Assembly (NCBI GenBank): GCA_036751905.1
Contig: DAIOTP010000045.1
Span: 1 to 21,816, forward strand
Direction of reading: 5' to 3'
Origin: T3Sed10-241 sp036751905
GTDB taxonomy: Bacteria > Bacteroidota > Bacteroidia > Flavobacteriales_D > Cryomorphaceae
DNA: 21,816 bases
Shown: piece after piece, positions 16,501 through 21,816 of the stretch
How positions within the stretch are numbered: the first letter of the stretch is position 1
Layout of the letters: each line of letters begins with the position of its first letter
The notes under the pieces: generated by a model
The model's database searches: none
Seen by the model: only the letters and a program-made list of their open reading frames with translations
Told to the model about the DNA's origin: nothing
Program-made: the position numbers and the translations under genes

Positions 16501-17322
16501 AACCGTTTCACGGTCAATGATCACTTCATTTCGTTCGATGGATACCACTTCACCGGTATCTTCATCGACAAAATCTTCAATCCATGATTTGAGAACCCTT
16601 GCGGCAAGTTTGCGACCTACGAGTTTTTTCGCGCCGCTCTTGGTGATTTTCACTTCATCGGCCAAGTCAAAAATTTCAAGGATATCCTTGTCACTCTCAA
16701 AGCCAATGGCACGGAGCAACGTGGTCACAGGCAATTTTTTCTTTCGGTCAATGTACGCGTACATCACTGCGTTGATGTCGGTAGCGAATTCAATCCAGCT
16801 TCCTTTAAAAGGAATTACCCTGGCGCTGTAAAGTTTGGTACCATTGGCGTGTCGGCTTTGGCCGAAAAACACCCCTGGTGAACGGTGTAGTTGTGATACG
16901 ATGACCCTTTCAGCACCATTGATCACGAATGATCCCTGTGGGGTCATGTAGGGAATGGTTCCCAAGTAGACATCCTGCACGATGGTCTCGAAGTCCTCGT
17001 GTTCCGGGTCTGTACAATAAAGTTTTAATTTGGCCTTCAAAGGCACTGCGTGGGTCAATCCGCGCTCAACACACTCTTGTATGCTGTATCTGGGTGGGTC
17101 GATGAAGTAATCAAGAAACTCAAGTACGAATTGATTTCTTGTGTCGGTAATCGGAAAATTTTCAGTGAATACCTTGTACAGACCTTCAGTTTCTCTGTCC
17201 TCCGGGTTGGTATCGAGTTGAAAAAATTCTTGGAACGATTTCAGTTGCACTTCCAGAAAATCTGGGTAGTCAATAAGGTGACGGCTGGAAGCAAAGTTTA
17301 TGCGTTCGTTACTGGATTTCAT
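13519..17322 (-). CDS. rpoB: DNA-directed RNA polymerase subunit beta
   Basis: Second catalytic subunit of RNA polymerase, 1267 aa from the ATG at 17322 (MKSSNERINFASS). An in-frame TTG four codons upstream (17334) would give MATLMKSS and cannot be excluded. The rifampicin-pocket region runs from SQFMDQTNPL (Met474, Asp475) through THKRRMSALGPGGLSRERAGF, and the main resistance positions (E. coli Asp516, His526, Ser531) carry the sensitive-type residues. The subsequent ETPEGPNIGLI block and the C-terminal KMAGRHGNKG motif, near the catalytic centre, are present. The coding region is preceded by a 146-base gap holding a terminator-like hairpin that probably lowers rpoBC transcription relative to the ribosomal genes. 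No Shine-Dalgarno is visible. The beta and beta' genes are separate, as usual in this phylum. Confidence 0.99.
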   Translation of the reverse strand: MKSSNERINFASSRHLIDYPDFLEVQLKSFQEFFQLDTNPEDRETEGLYKVFTENFPITDTRNQFVLEFLDYFIDPPRYSIQECVERGLTHAVPLKAKLKLYCTDPEHEDFETIVQDVYLGTIPYMTPQGSFVINGAERVIVSQLHRSPGVFFGQSRHANGTKLYSARVIPFKGSWIEFATDINAVMYAYIDRKKKLPVTTLLRAIGFESDKDILEIFDLADEVKITKSGAKKLVGRKLAARVLKSWIEDFVDEDTGEVVSIERNEVIIDRETVIEEEHIEQILESGAKTVILHKENLNAADFSIIYNTLQKDTSNSEKEAVEHIYRQLRNAEPPDLDTARSVIDKLFFSETRYDLGEVGRFRINKKLKQDTSFEERTLTREDIIKIIKYLIDLVNSNTDVDDIDHLSNRRVRTVGEQLHNQFGVGLARMARTIRERMNVRDNEVFTPTDLINAKTLSSVINSFFGTNQLSQFMDQTNPLAEVTHKRRMSALGPGGLSRERAGFEVRDVHYTHYGRLCTIETPEGPNIGLISSLCVFAKINRLGFIETPYRKVADGKVDLKGEPIFLSAEEEDQKMIAQANAKVSIKGDFESEMVKARKEGDFPVVQPDSIDLIDVAPNQIASIAASLIPFLEHDDANRALMGSNMMRQAVPLLRPEAPIVGTGLEPLVARDSRVLVTAEGTGVVEKVDARQIVIRYIRDEEEQLVSFDEDLKSYSLVKFLKTNQGTCMNLRPIVRVGDKVKKGQVLSEGYATEKGELAIGRNLRVAFMPWKGYNFEDAIVISEEVVREDIFTSIHIDEYILEVRDTKRGQEELTPDIPNVSEEATKDLDENGMIRIGAEIKEGDILIGKITPKGETDPSPEEKLLRAIFGDKAGDVKDASLKAPPSLRGVVIDKKLFAKAVKTPKKKSEEKVVVEELDKRFDREIAALKNVLIDKLTRLVSGKTSQGVYNNFKEELIKKGVKFTQKSLAAIDYSIVNPSRWTTDDHINNLIKRLIHNYNIKYNDYAGAYKREKFQITIGDELPSGILKLAKIYIAKKRKLKVGDKMAGRHGNKGIVAKIVRKEDMPYLDDGTPVDIVLNPLGVPSRMNLGQIYETVLGWAGRELGLKFATPIFDGATIEQIDGYTKQAGLPQYGVTRLRDGGTGDQFDQTATVGVIYMLKLAHMVDDKMHARSIGPYSLITQQPLGGKAQFGGQRFGEMEVWALEAFGAANILREVLTVKSDDVVGRAKAYEAIVKGENMPEPGIPESFNVLLNELAGLGLNVTLE

Positions 17323-17394
17323 TAAAGTAGCCAAAGTAGCTGAATTTGGAGGTTAAAAACTGTACGCGTAACACTATACAAGCGAGGGGGGCTT

Positions 17395-17437
17395 AAAAAG
17401 GTTTAGCCCACCGCAAATTAATGCGGCGAGCTTAACC
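17395..17437 (-). terminator. Probable attenuator hairpin between rplL and rpoB
   Basis: Imperfect 16-bp inverted repeat, arms 17437-17422 and 17415-17400 on the minus strand, with a 6-base AT loop. Read as minus-strand RNA it has one A-A mismatch and two G-U pairs; read on the plus strand those become three mismatches, so the structure favours the operon's own direction. It is followed at once by five U (17399-17395). This looks like a partial terminator, analogous in position to the attenuator between rplL and rpoB in E. coli. Confidence 0.75.
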
Positions 17438-17468
17438 TTAGCACTTGTGATGCAAGGAAGTGATTATG

Positions 17469-17849
17469 TTACTTAATCTCAACTTCCGCACCTGCTTCTT
17501 CAAGTTGTGCTTTAAGTGATTCTGCTTCTTCTTTAGAAACACCTTCTTTCAAAGGAGCAGGTGCACTGTCAACCACTGCTTTGGCTTCTTTCAGGCCAAG
17601 TCCGGTCAACTCTTTCACGAGTTTCACAACGCCGAGTTTGGCTTGACCGCCTGATTTAAGAATTACATCAAATGCAGTTTGCACAGCCTCTTCAGCTGCA
17701 TCACCGCTACCTGCACCAGGGCCTGCGATTACAGCTGCAGCAGCAGCTGGTTCGATGCCATGCTCTTCTTTGAGGTAAGCTGCCAATTCGTTTACTTCTT
17801 TCACTGTAAGGTTCACGAGTTGATCGCCTAGGGTTTTAACGTCTGCCAT
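17469..17849 (-). CDS. rplL: 50S ribosomal protein bL12 (L7/L12)
   Basis: 126-residue stalk protein of the large ribosomal subunit that recruits and stimulates translational GTPases. It has the N-terminal dimerisation helices (about 1-33, TLGDQLVNLTVKEVNELAAYL), an Ala/Gly-rich flexible hinge (about 37-53, EPAAAAAVIAGPGAGSG) and the globular C-terminal domain with GGQAKLGVVKLVKELTGLGL and KEAKAVVDSAP. The length is typical. It lies 45 bases after rplJ; that spacer is unusually rich in A with no Shine-Dalgarno in the transcript, a pattern known to favour initiation in Bacteroidota. Several copies of this protein are needed per ribosome, which fits a strong independent initiation site and the attenuator just downstream. 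Confidence 0.98.
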   Translation of the reverse strand: MADVKTLGDQLVNLTVKEVNELAAYLKEEHGIEPAAAAAVIAGPGAGSGDAAEEAVQTAFDVILKSGGQAKLGVVKLVKELTGLGLKEAKAVVDSAPAPLKEGVSKEEAESLKAQLEEAGAEVEIK

Positions 17850-17894
17850 TGTATTGGGTTTTAAATTTGTTTGTCTTTGTTTGTTTTGAAAAAA

Positions 17895-18413
17895 TTAGCG
17901 TTCGGAAAGTGTTTTCACCAAACCGGCAACGGTATGCCCACCACTTTGAAGGGCACCAAGTACATTGCGGATTGGAGATTGAAGTAGGGCAAGCACATCA
18001 CCAATAAGCTCCTCACGTGACTTGATGTCAATAAGGGCCTGGAGTTGGTCATCCCCCACAAAACACATTTCTTCAACATAAGCCCCTTTCAAAATGGGCT
18101 TTTGATTCTTTTTGCGGAATTCTTTGATGAGCTTGGCCGGCTTATTACCTGTATCTGATAGCATAATAGCTGTTGGTCCAGCCAATACACCATACAACTC
18201 GCTAAAGTCTTTTCCTTCTACTTTTTCGAAGGCTTTTCTTAGGAGTGTATTTTTAACCACATTGAGCTCAATGCCTTGATTGAAGCATGTGCGGCGCAAT
18301 GCCGTAGTTGCTTCGGCGTTGAGGCCTGAGGCATCAGCGAGGTATATTACATCAGTTTGGGTAAGTGTACCTACCAGCTCGTCGATCAATTGATTCTTTT
18401 CAGCTTTTGTCAT
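17895..18413 (-). CDS. rplJ: 50S ribosomal protein uL10
   Basis: 172-residue base of the ribosomal stalk; it binds 23S rRNA with uL11 and carries the bL12 dimers on its C-terminal helix. The N-terminal region (MTKAEKNQLIDELVGTL, then DVIYLADASGLNAE and ALRRTC) and the VVKNTLLRKAFE, GVLAGPTAIM and LKGAYVE segments match the family; the C-terminal helix is SPIRNVLGALQSG through VKTLSER. The start ATG at 18413 lies 18 bases after rplA, leaving no room for a long L10-type regulatory leader at this position. The gene is followed by rplL after 45 bases. Confidence 0.98.
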   Translation of the reverse strand: MTKAEKNQLIDELVGTLTQTDVIYLADASGLNAEATTALRRTCFNQGIELNVVKNTLLRKAFEKVEGKDFSELYGVLAGPTAIMLSDTGNKPAKLIKEFRKKNQKPILKGAYVEEMCFVGDDQLQALIDIKSREELIGDVLALLQSPIRNVLGALQSGGHTVAGLVKTLSER

Positions 18414-18431
18414 TTGTTCGCACTTTAACTG

Positions 18432-19124
18432 TTAGTTCACTGCCGATTTGGTTTCGATCTTCACACTGGGTGACATCGATGCACTCATCGAGATGCTTTT
18501 GATGTATGTTCCCTTTGCCGCTGATGGTTTCAGCTTGAGCAAAGTAGACAACACTTCATGGGCATTTTCTTTGATCTTTTCCACCTCAAAAGATGTTTTG
18601 CCAATGGTAGCATGGATGATACCATACTTATCGACCTTGAAATCGATTTTTCCAGCTTTCACATCTTGAACGGCTTTGGCCACATCCATTGTAACAGTGC
18701 CAGTCTTGGGGTTTGGCATCAATCCACGGGGTCCGAGGATACGGCCAAGAGCACCTACTTTGCCCATTACATTGGGTGTGGTAATAATAACGTCCACGTC
18801 GGTCCATCCACCTTTGATCTTTTCGATGTAATCATCAAGACCGACAAAATCAGCACCGGCCGCAGTGGCTTCAGCTTCTTTGTCAGGGGTGCACAATACC
18901 AAAACGCGTACATCTCTTCCTGTACCATGAGGTAGGGATACACTGCCCCTCACCATCTGGTTTGCTTTCCGAGGGTCCACGCCGAGCTTTACTGCGATGT
19001 CGACTGTAGCGTCAAACTTGGTAGTAGATATCTGGCGTACAATGCCTGATGCTTCCTCCAGGGTATAAGCTTTGGTCGAGTCGTATTTGCTCAGGGCCTC
19101 TTTTCTTTTTTTAGATACTCGCAT
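18432..19124 (-). CDS. rplA: 50S ribosomal protein uL1
   Basis: 230-residue protein of the L1 stalk, which moves with deacylated tRNA at the E site; in other bacteria it also represses its own rplK-rplA mRNA. The family signature is clear: TTKFDATVDIAVKLGVDPRKANQ, the strand VLVLCTPDKE, and the conserved block GRILGPRGLMPNPKTGTV. It is the usual length. The ATG at 19124 lies 16 bases after the rplK stop, so the two are tightly coupled, and it is 18 bases before rplJ. The leader in front of the ATG is A/T-rich with no Shine-Dalgarno. Confidence 0.98.
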   Translation of the reverse strand: MRVSKKRKEALSKYDSTKAYTLEEASGIVRQISTTKFDATVDIAVKLGVDPRKANQMVRGSVSLPHGTGRDVRVLVLCTPDKEAEATAAGADFVGLDDYIEKIKGGWTDVDVIITTPNVMGKVGALGRILGPRGLMPNPKTGTVTMDVAKAVQDVKAGKIDFKVDKYGIIHATIGKTSFEVEKIKENAHEVLSTLLKLKPSAAKGTYIKSISMSASMSPSVKIETKSAVN

Positions 19125-19140
19125 AGTAAAAGTTTTTACC

Positions 19141-19578
19141 TTAAAAGGGTTTGTTTCCTTTTATGTTAAGTCCCATACTTCGCGCTGTTCCAGCCACCAT
19201 TTTCATGGCCGATTCCAACGTGAATGCATTGAGGTCGGTCATTTTGTCTTCTGCGATCAATTTAACCTGATCCCAGGTAACAGTTCCAACCTTCAATCGA
19301 TTTGATTCAGCTGACCCTGACTTGATTTTTGCTGCATCCTTCAGCTGGATAGCAGCCGGCGGTGTTTTAACAACAAAATCAAATGATTTGTCAGCATAAA
19401 CCGTAATGACTACGGGCAAAACTTTTCCAGCCTGATCTTGTGTTCGGGCGTTAAACTGCTTGCAGAACTCCATTATGTTCACACCCTTGGCACCCAAAGC
19501 GGGTCCCACAGGGGGCGAAGGATTGGCAGCTCCACCTTTCACCTGCAGCTTAATCATGCCTGTTACTTCTCTAGCCAT
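19141..19578 (-). CDS. rplK: 50S ribosomal protein uL11
   Basis: 145-residue protein of the GTPase-associated centre of the large subunit, with the N-terminal block GGAANPSPPVGPALGAKGVNIMEFCKQFNA, which includes the Pro-rich segment involved in thiopeptide binding in relatives, and the C-terminal rRNA-binding domain ending GTARSMGLNIKGN. It is complete and of ordinary length. A 91-base spacer separates it from nusG and contains a small hairpin (see separate entry). It is followed by rplA after 16 bases. Confidence 0.98.
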   Translation of the reverse strand: MAREVTGMIKLQVKGGAANPSPPVGPALGAKGVNIMEFCKQFNARTQDQAGKVLPVVITVYADKSFDFVVKTPPAAIQLKDAAKIKSGSAESNRLKVGTVTWDQVKLIAEDKMTDLNAFTLESAMKMVAGTARSMGLNIKGNKPF

Positions 19579-19626
19579 TTAAGTTTTCGTTTAATTGTAT
19601 ATTGATTCAGCCTGATCTTGGAAGCA

Positions 19627-19647
19627 TTTCGTGCTCACAACACGAAA
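19627..19647 (-). promoter_or_regulatory. Hairpin in the nusG-rplK leader
   Basis: Perfect 7-bp inverted repeat TTTCGTG/CACGAAA around a 7-base loop, about 49 bases before the rplK ATG on the minus strand. It has no U-run after it, so it is not an intrinsic terminator. Its place, just upstream of the L11-L1 pair, is where L1 feedback sites are found in other bacteria, but I cannot recognise the L1-binding consensus; it could equally be an RNase processing site. Confidence 0.35.
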
Positions 19648-19669
19648 AGTAGGCCGTTGAATCCGTTGT

Positions 19670-20224
19670 TTAGTTTTCTTTTTCAACTTGTAAATATCCA
19701 AGCTCCAAAGGAGTTTTGCGTCCAAATATCTTCACCATCACCTTCAACTTTTTCTTCTCTTCGTTCACCTCTTCGATCACTCCGTTAAAGTTGTTGAATG
19801 GACCATCTATTACCTTCACACTTTCGCCTATCACGTAGGGTATAGACATTTCTTCTTCGCTTTCTGCAAGTTCGTCTACTTTACCAAGTATTCGGTTTAC
19901 TTCGGCGTTGCGCAAGGGGACTGGGTCTCCTCCCTTCTCTGCCCCAAGGAATCCAATCACGTTGTTGATGCCCTTAATAAGGTGGGGCACTTCACCAACA
20001 AGCTCAGCTTCGATAATCACATAGCCCGGAAAGAAGTTCCTCTCTTTGCTTATTTTCTTACCGTTGCGTATTTGAAATACCTTTTCGGTAGGAATGAGCA
20101 CCTGTGTAACGAAATCCTGAAGATTGTTTCGGGAAACTTCCAATTCTATCAGTTCCTTAACACGCTTCTCTTTTCCGCTTACAGCACGAACTACGTACCA
20201 CTTTTTTCCTACAGTTTCTGTCAT
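19670..20224 (-). CDS. nusG: Transcription termination/antitermination factor NusG
   Basis: 184-residue elongation factor that binds the RNA-polymerase clamp through its N-terminal domain (WYVVRAVSGKEKRVKELIE, then FFPGYVIIEAEL) and contacts ribosomal protein S10 or Rho through its C-terminal KOW domain (SVKVIDGPFNNFNGVIEEV to the end). The start chosen is the ATG at 20224 (MTETVGKKWYVV): it matches family N-termini and has a GGG run 8 bases upstream. Another in-frame ATG at 20242 (MKRAEAMTE...) begins one base after the secE stop and could allow coupled translation. Anything further upstream would overlap secE in another frame. The gene lies between secE and rplK, the normal order. Confidence 0.96.
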   Translation of the reverse strand: MTETVGKKWYVVRAVSGKEKRVKELIELEVSRNNLQDFVTQVLIPTEKVFQIRNGKKISKERNFFPGYVIIEAELVGEVPHLIKGINNVIGFLGAEKGGDPVPLRNAEVNRILGKVDELAESEEEMSIPYVIGESVKVIDGPFNNFNGVIEEVNEEKKKLKVMVKIFGRKTPLELGYLQVEKEN

Positions 20225-20243
20225 GGCTTCGGCCCTTTTCATA

Positions 20244-20474
20244 TTAACCCAATGCCTGGTATATGTATCCGAGGATGCCCTTCCATGAGAATCCATCTCC
20301 AGAAGTAACACGCACACCAAATACATAGTCCATCAAAAAGATAATCATTGCGATAATCACTGAGGCTACCAATACCAACAAGCTGCTGCTTTGCAGTTGT
20401 TTCCATGTGGGCCAAGTCACTTTGTGCACCAGCTCATCATATGATTCTTTAAATGTCGTCTTTAAACTAGCCAC
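20244..20474 (-). CDS. secE: Preprotein translocase subunit SecE (GTG start)
   Basis: A 76-residue inner-membrane protein that clamps SecY in the Sec translocon. It has the short cytoplasmic amphipathic helix (FKESYDELVHKVTWPTWKQ), with the conserved VTWPTW motif at 19-24, and one membrane helix (about residues 31-52, LLVLVASVIIAMIIFLMDYVF). No ATG is available: the frame continues upstream into the tRNA gene, so the start must lie between the tRNA and the helix. GTG at 20474 (MASLKTTFKES) is the only good candidate. It sits 14 nt from the tRNA 3' end. The nusG gene follows within 1-19 bases depending on its start. Confidence 0.93.
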   Translation of the reverse strand: MASLKTTFKESYDELVHKVTWPTWKQLQSSSLLVLVASVIIAMIIFLMDYVFGVRVTSGDGFSWKGILGYIYQALG

Positions 20475-20488
20475 TTTGTTAAATTTTG

Positions 20489-20561
20489 CACGGGTGGAGA
20501 GACTCGAACTCCCGACACCTGGTTTTGGAGACCAGTGCTCTACCAACTGAGCTACACCCGT
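20489..20561 (-). tRNA. trnW: tRNA-Trp (anticodon CCA)
   Basis: A 73-nt cloverleaf on the minus strand. The acceptor stem ACGGGTG (from 20561) pairs fully with CACCCGT; the D arm begins TAGCTCAGTTGGTAGAGC; the anticodon arm CTGGT/ACCAG encloses CTCCAAA with anticodon CCA; the T arm has the TTCGAGT loop; the discriminator base is G. CCA is not encoded and must be added. It sits between tuf and secE, a normal place in this phylum, and is presumably cut from the polycistronic transcript. Confidence 0.97.
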
Positions 20562-20575
20562 GTATTGACAGGTAA

Positions 20576-20601
20576 AGGTGAACACCTGATGGTGTTCACC
20601 T
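20576..20601 (-). terminator. Perfect hairpin between tuf and tRNA-Trp
   Basis: An 11-bp perfect inverted repeat (arms 20576-20586 and 20591-20601) with a 4-base loop, 22 bases after the tuf stop and 14 bases before the tRNA. In tuf orientation it is followed by only three T and then mixed sequence, so it may be a leaky terminator or an mRNA 3'-end stabiliser/processing hairpin rather than a full stop. Confidence 0.6.
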
Positions 20602-20623
20602 CTCCCGTCAAGGTGAATAACTA

Positions 20624-21811
20624 TTATACTTCGATTTCAGTCACCTGACCTGCACCAACGGTACGGCCACCTTCTCTGATCGCGAAGCGCAGACCTTTAT
20701 CCATTGCTACGGGAACAATGAGTTCTACCGTGATTGTTACGTTGTCACCAGGCATTACCATCTCACGGCCTTCTGGCAGGATGATTTCGCCGGTCACGTC
20801 GGTAGTACGGAAGTAGAACTGTGGACGGTATCTGTTGTGGAAAGGAGTGTGGCGTCCGCCTTCTTCTTTCTTCAACACGTAGATTTCAGCTTTGAATTTG
20901 GTGTGTGGAGTGATAGAACCTGGCTTGGCAATTACCATTCCTCTGCGGATGGCTTTCTTGTCAACACCGCGGAGCAACAATCCTACGTTGTCACCTGCCT
21001 CACCTCTGTTGAGGATTTTGCGGAACATTTCCACACCAGTTACAACGGATTTCAGTTTTTCAACTTGCATACCGATGATTTCCACTTCATCACCTGAGTT
21101 GATGATTCCGGTTTCGATACGACCTGTAGCTACCGTACCACGGCCAGTGATAGAGAACACGTCTTCAACCGGCATAAGGAACGGCTTGTCAATGTCACGG
21201 GGAGGCATTTCGATCCAGGTGTCAACAGCTTCCATAAGGTCTTCCACTGTTTTCATCCATTTCTCTTCACCATTCAATGCACCCAAGGCTGAGCCGAGGA
21301 TTACAGGCGTATTGTCTCCGTCGTATTCGTAGAATGAAAGAAGCTCACGCACTTCCATTTCTACGAGTTCGAGTAGTTCTTCGTCATCAACCATGTCCAC
21401 CTTGTTAAGGAACACGACAATGCGTGGAACACCTACCTGACGTCCAAGCAGGATGTGCTCACGGGTTTGTGGCATTGGGCCATCAGTAGCGGCTACCACC
21501 AGGATAGCGCCATCCATCTGGGCAGCACCAGTTACCATGTTCTTTACGTAGTCAGCGTGACCCGGACAGTCTACGTGGGCGTAGTGGCGGTTTAGGGTTT
21601 GGTATTCTACGTGTGAGGTATTGATGGTAATACCACGCTCTTTTTCTTCAGGAGCGTTGTCGATTGAGTCGAAACTTTTAACCTCGGAGAGGCCTTTAGA
21701 AGCGAGTACTGAAGTAATCGCCGCTGTCAACGTTGTTTTACCGTGGTCAACGTGGCCGATCGTACCTATGTTAAGGTGCGGCTTGGAGCGGTCGAATGTT
21801 TCTTTAGCCAT
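20624..21811 (-). CDS. tuf: Translation elongation factor Tu
   Basis: 395-residue GTPase that brings aminoacyl-tRNA to the ribosome. G-motifs are intact: GHVDHGKT (19-26), the switch-I RGITI block, DCPGH, NKVD and SAL. Domains 2 and 3 follow (VFSITGRGTVATGRIETG; RPQFYFRTTDVTGEI), and the C-terminus GGRTVGAGQVTEIEV is complete. The start ATG at 21811 leaves only 5 bases before the window edge, so the promoter and any upstream tRNA genes lie outside. It is the first gene seen of the tuf-trnW-secE-nusG-rplKAJL-rpoBC run. Confidence 0.99.
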   Translation of the reverse strand: MAKETFDRSKPHLNIGTIGHVDHGKTTLTAAITSVLASKGLSEVKSFDSIDNAPEEKERGITINTSHVEYQTLNRHYAHVDCPGHADYVKNMVTGAAQMDGAILVVAATDGPMPQTREHILLGRQVGVPRIVVFLNKVDMVDDEELLELVEMEVRELLSFYEYDGDNTPVILGSALGALNGEEKWMKTVEDLMEAVDTWIEMPPRDIDKPFLMPVEDVFSITGRGTVATGRIETGIINSGDEVEIIGMQVEKLKSVVTGVEMFRKILNRGEAGDNVGLLLRGVDKKAIRRGMVIAKPGSITPHTKFKAEIYVLKKEEGGRHTPFHNRYRPQFYFRTTDVTGEIILPEGREMVMPGDNVTITVELIVPVAMDKGLRFAIREGGRTVGAGQVTEIEV

Positions 21812-21816
21812 AGCTA

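Noticed and set aside
19428..19620. 13-base direct repeat CAGCCTGATCTTG (19428-19440 and 19608-19620)
   Set aside because: One copy is inside the conserved rplK coding sequence; there is no third copy or mobile-element context, so chance is likely.
20475..20585. In-frame extension of secE upstream through VAQLVEHWSPKPGVGSS
   Set aside because: This peptide is the translation of the tRNA-Trp gene, a well-known false ORF; real SecE begins after it.

Overview
This window is a stretch of a Bacteroidota chromosome, most like the Flavobacteriales/Cytophagales side of the phylum. Four things point there: EF-Tu, RpoB and RpoC sequences of that type (1267-aa RpoB, 1436-aa RpoC); a DUF3467 gene directly behind rpoC; near-perfect TAnnTTTG -7 promoter elements in front of the cold-shock and CBS-type genes; and almost no Shine-Dalgarno sequences. 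No genus can be named from the sequence alone. No insertion sequence, phage, CRISPR array or toxin-antitoxin locus is visible. No gene-free stretch exceeds 300 bases; the longest is the 146 bases between rplL and rpoB.

Region 1 (1-2515) holds unrelated housekeeping genes: the 3' part of a nitrilase-family gene that enters from the left edge; a small cold-shock protein with its own promoter and a strong intrinsic terminator; and, on the minus strand, a NamZ-type (DUF1343) peptidoglycan-recycling lipoprotein.

Region 2 (2563-8776) is a plus-strand run of four genes: an FtsX/LolC-type permease with an unusual insertion of about 105 residues, a PLP enzyme with a CBS-domain tail, a BtuF-like metal/cobalamin-receptor homologue with no signal peptide whose ATG overlaps the stop of the PLP gene, and a two-part patatin/outer-membrane-barrel protein. 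It ends 9 bases from the convergent DUF3467 gene.

Region 3 (8786-21811, minus strand) is the core gene-expression operon. Read in its own direction it runs tuf, tRNA-Trp, secE, nusG, rplK, rplA, rplJ, rplL, rpoB, rpoC, DUF3467. It makes elongation factor Tu, a translocon subunit, an elongation factor, four large-subunit ribosomal proteins and the two large RNA polymerase subunits. Three RNA structures appear to set the stoichiometry: a perfect hairpin between tuf and the tRNA, a terminator-like hairpin with a U-run between rplL and rpoB (a probable attenuator), and a strong intrinsic terminator between rpoC and DUF3467.

I found no convincing new multi-gene system. The best leads are the insertion in the FtsX-type permease, the translationally coupled PLP-enzyme/receptor pair, DUF3467 sitting just past the rpoC terminator, and a secE message that would start only 14 nt after the 3' end of a tRNA. 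Several starts were moved inward or to a non-ATG codon: namZ, the permease, the PLP enzyme, DUF3467, rpoB, nusG and secE. The reason is given in each entry.
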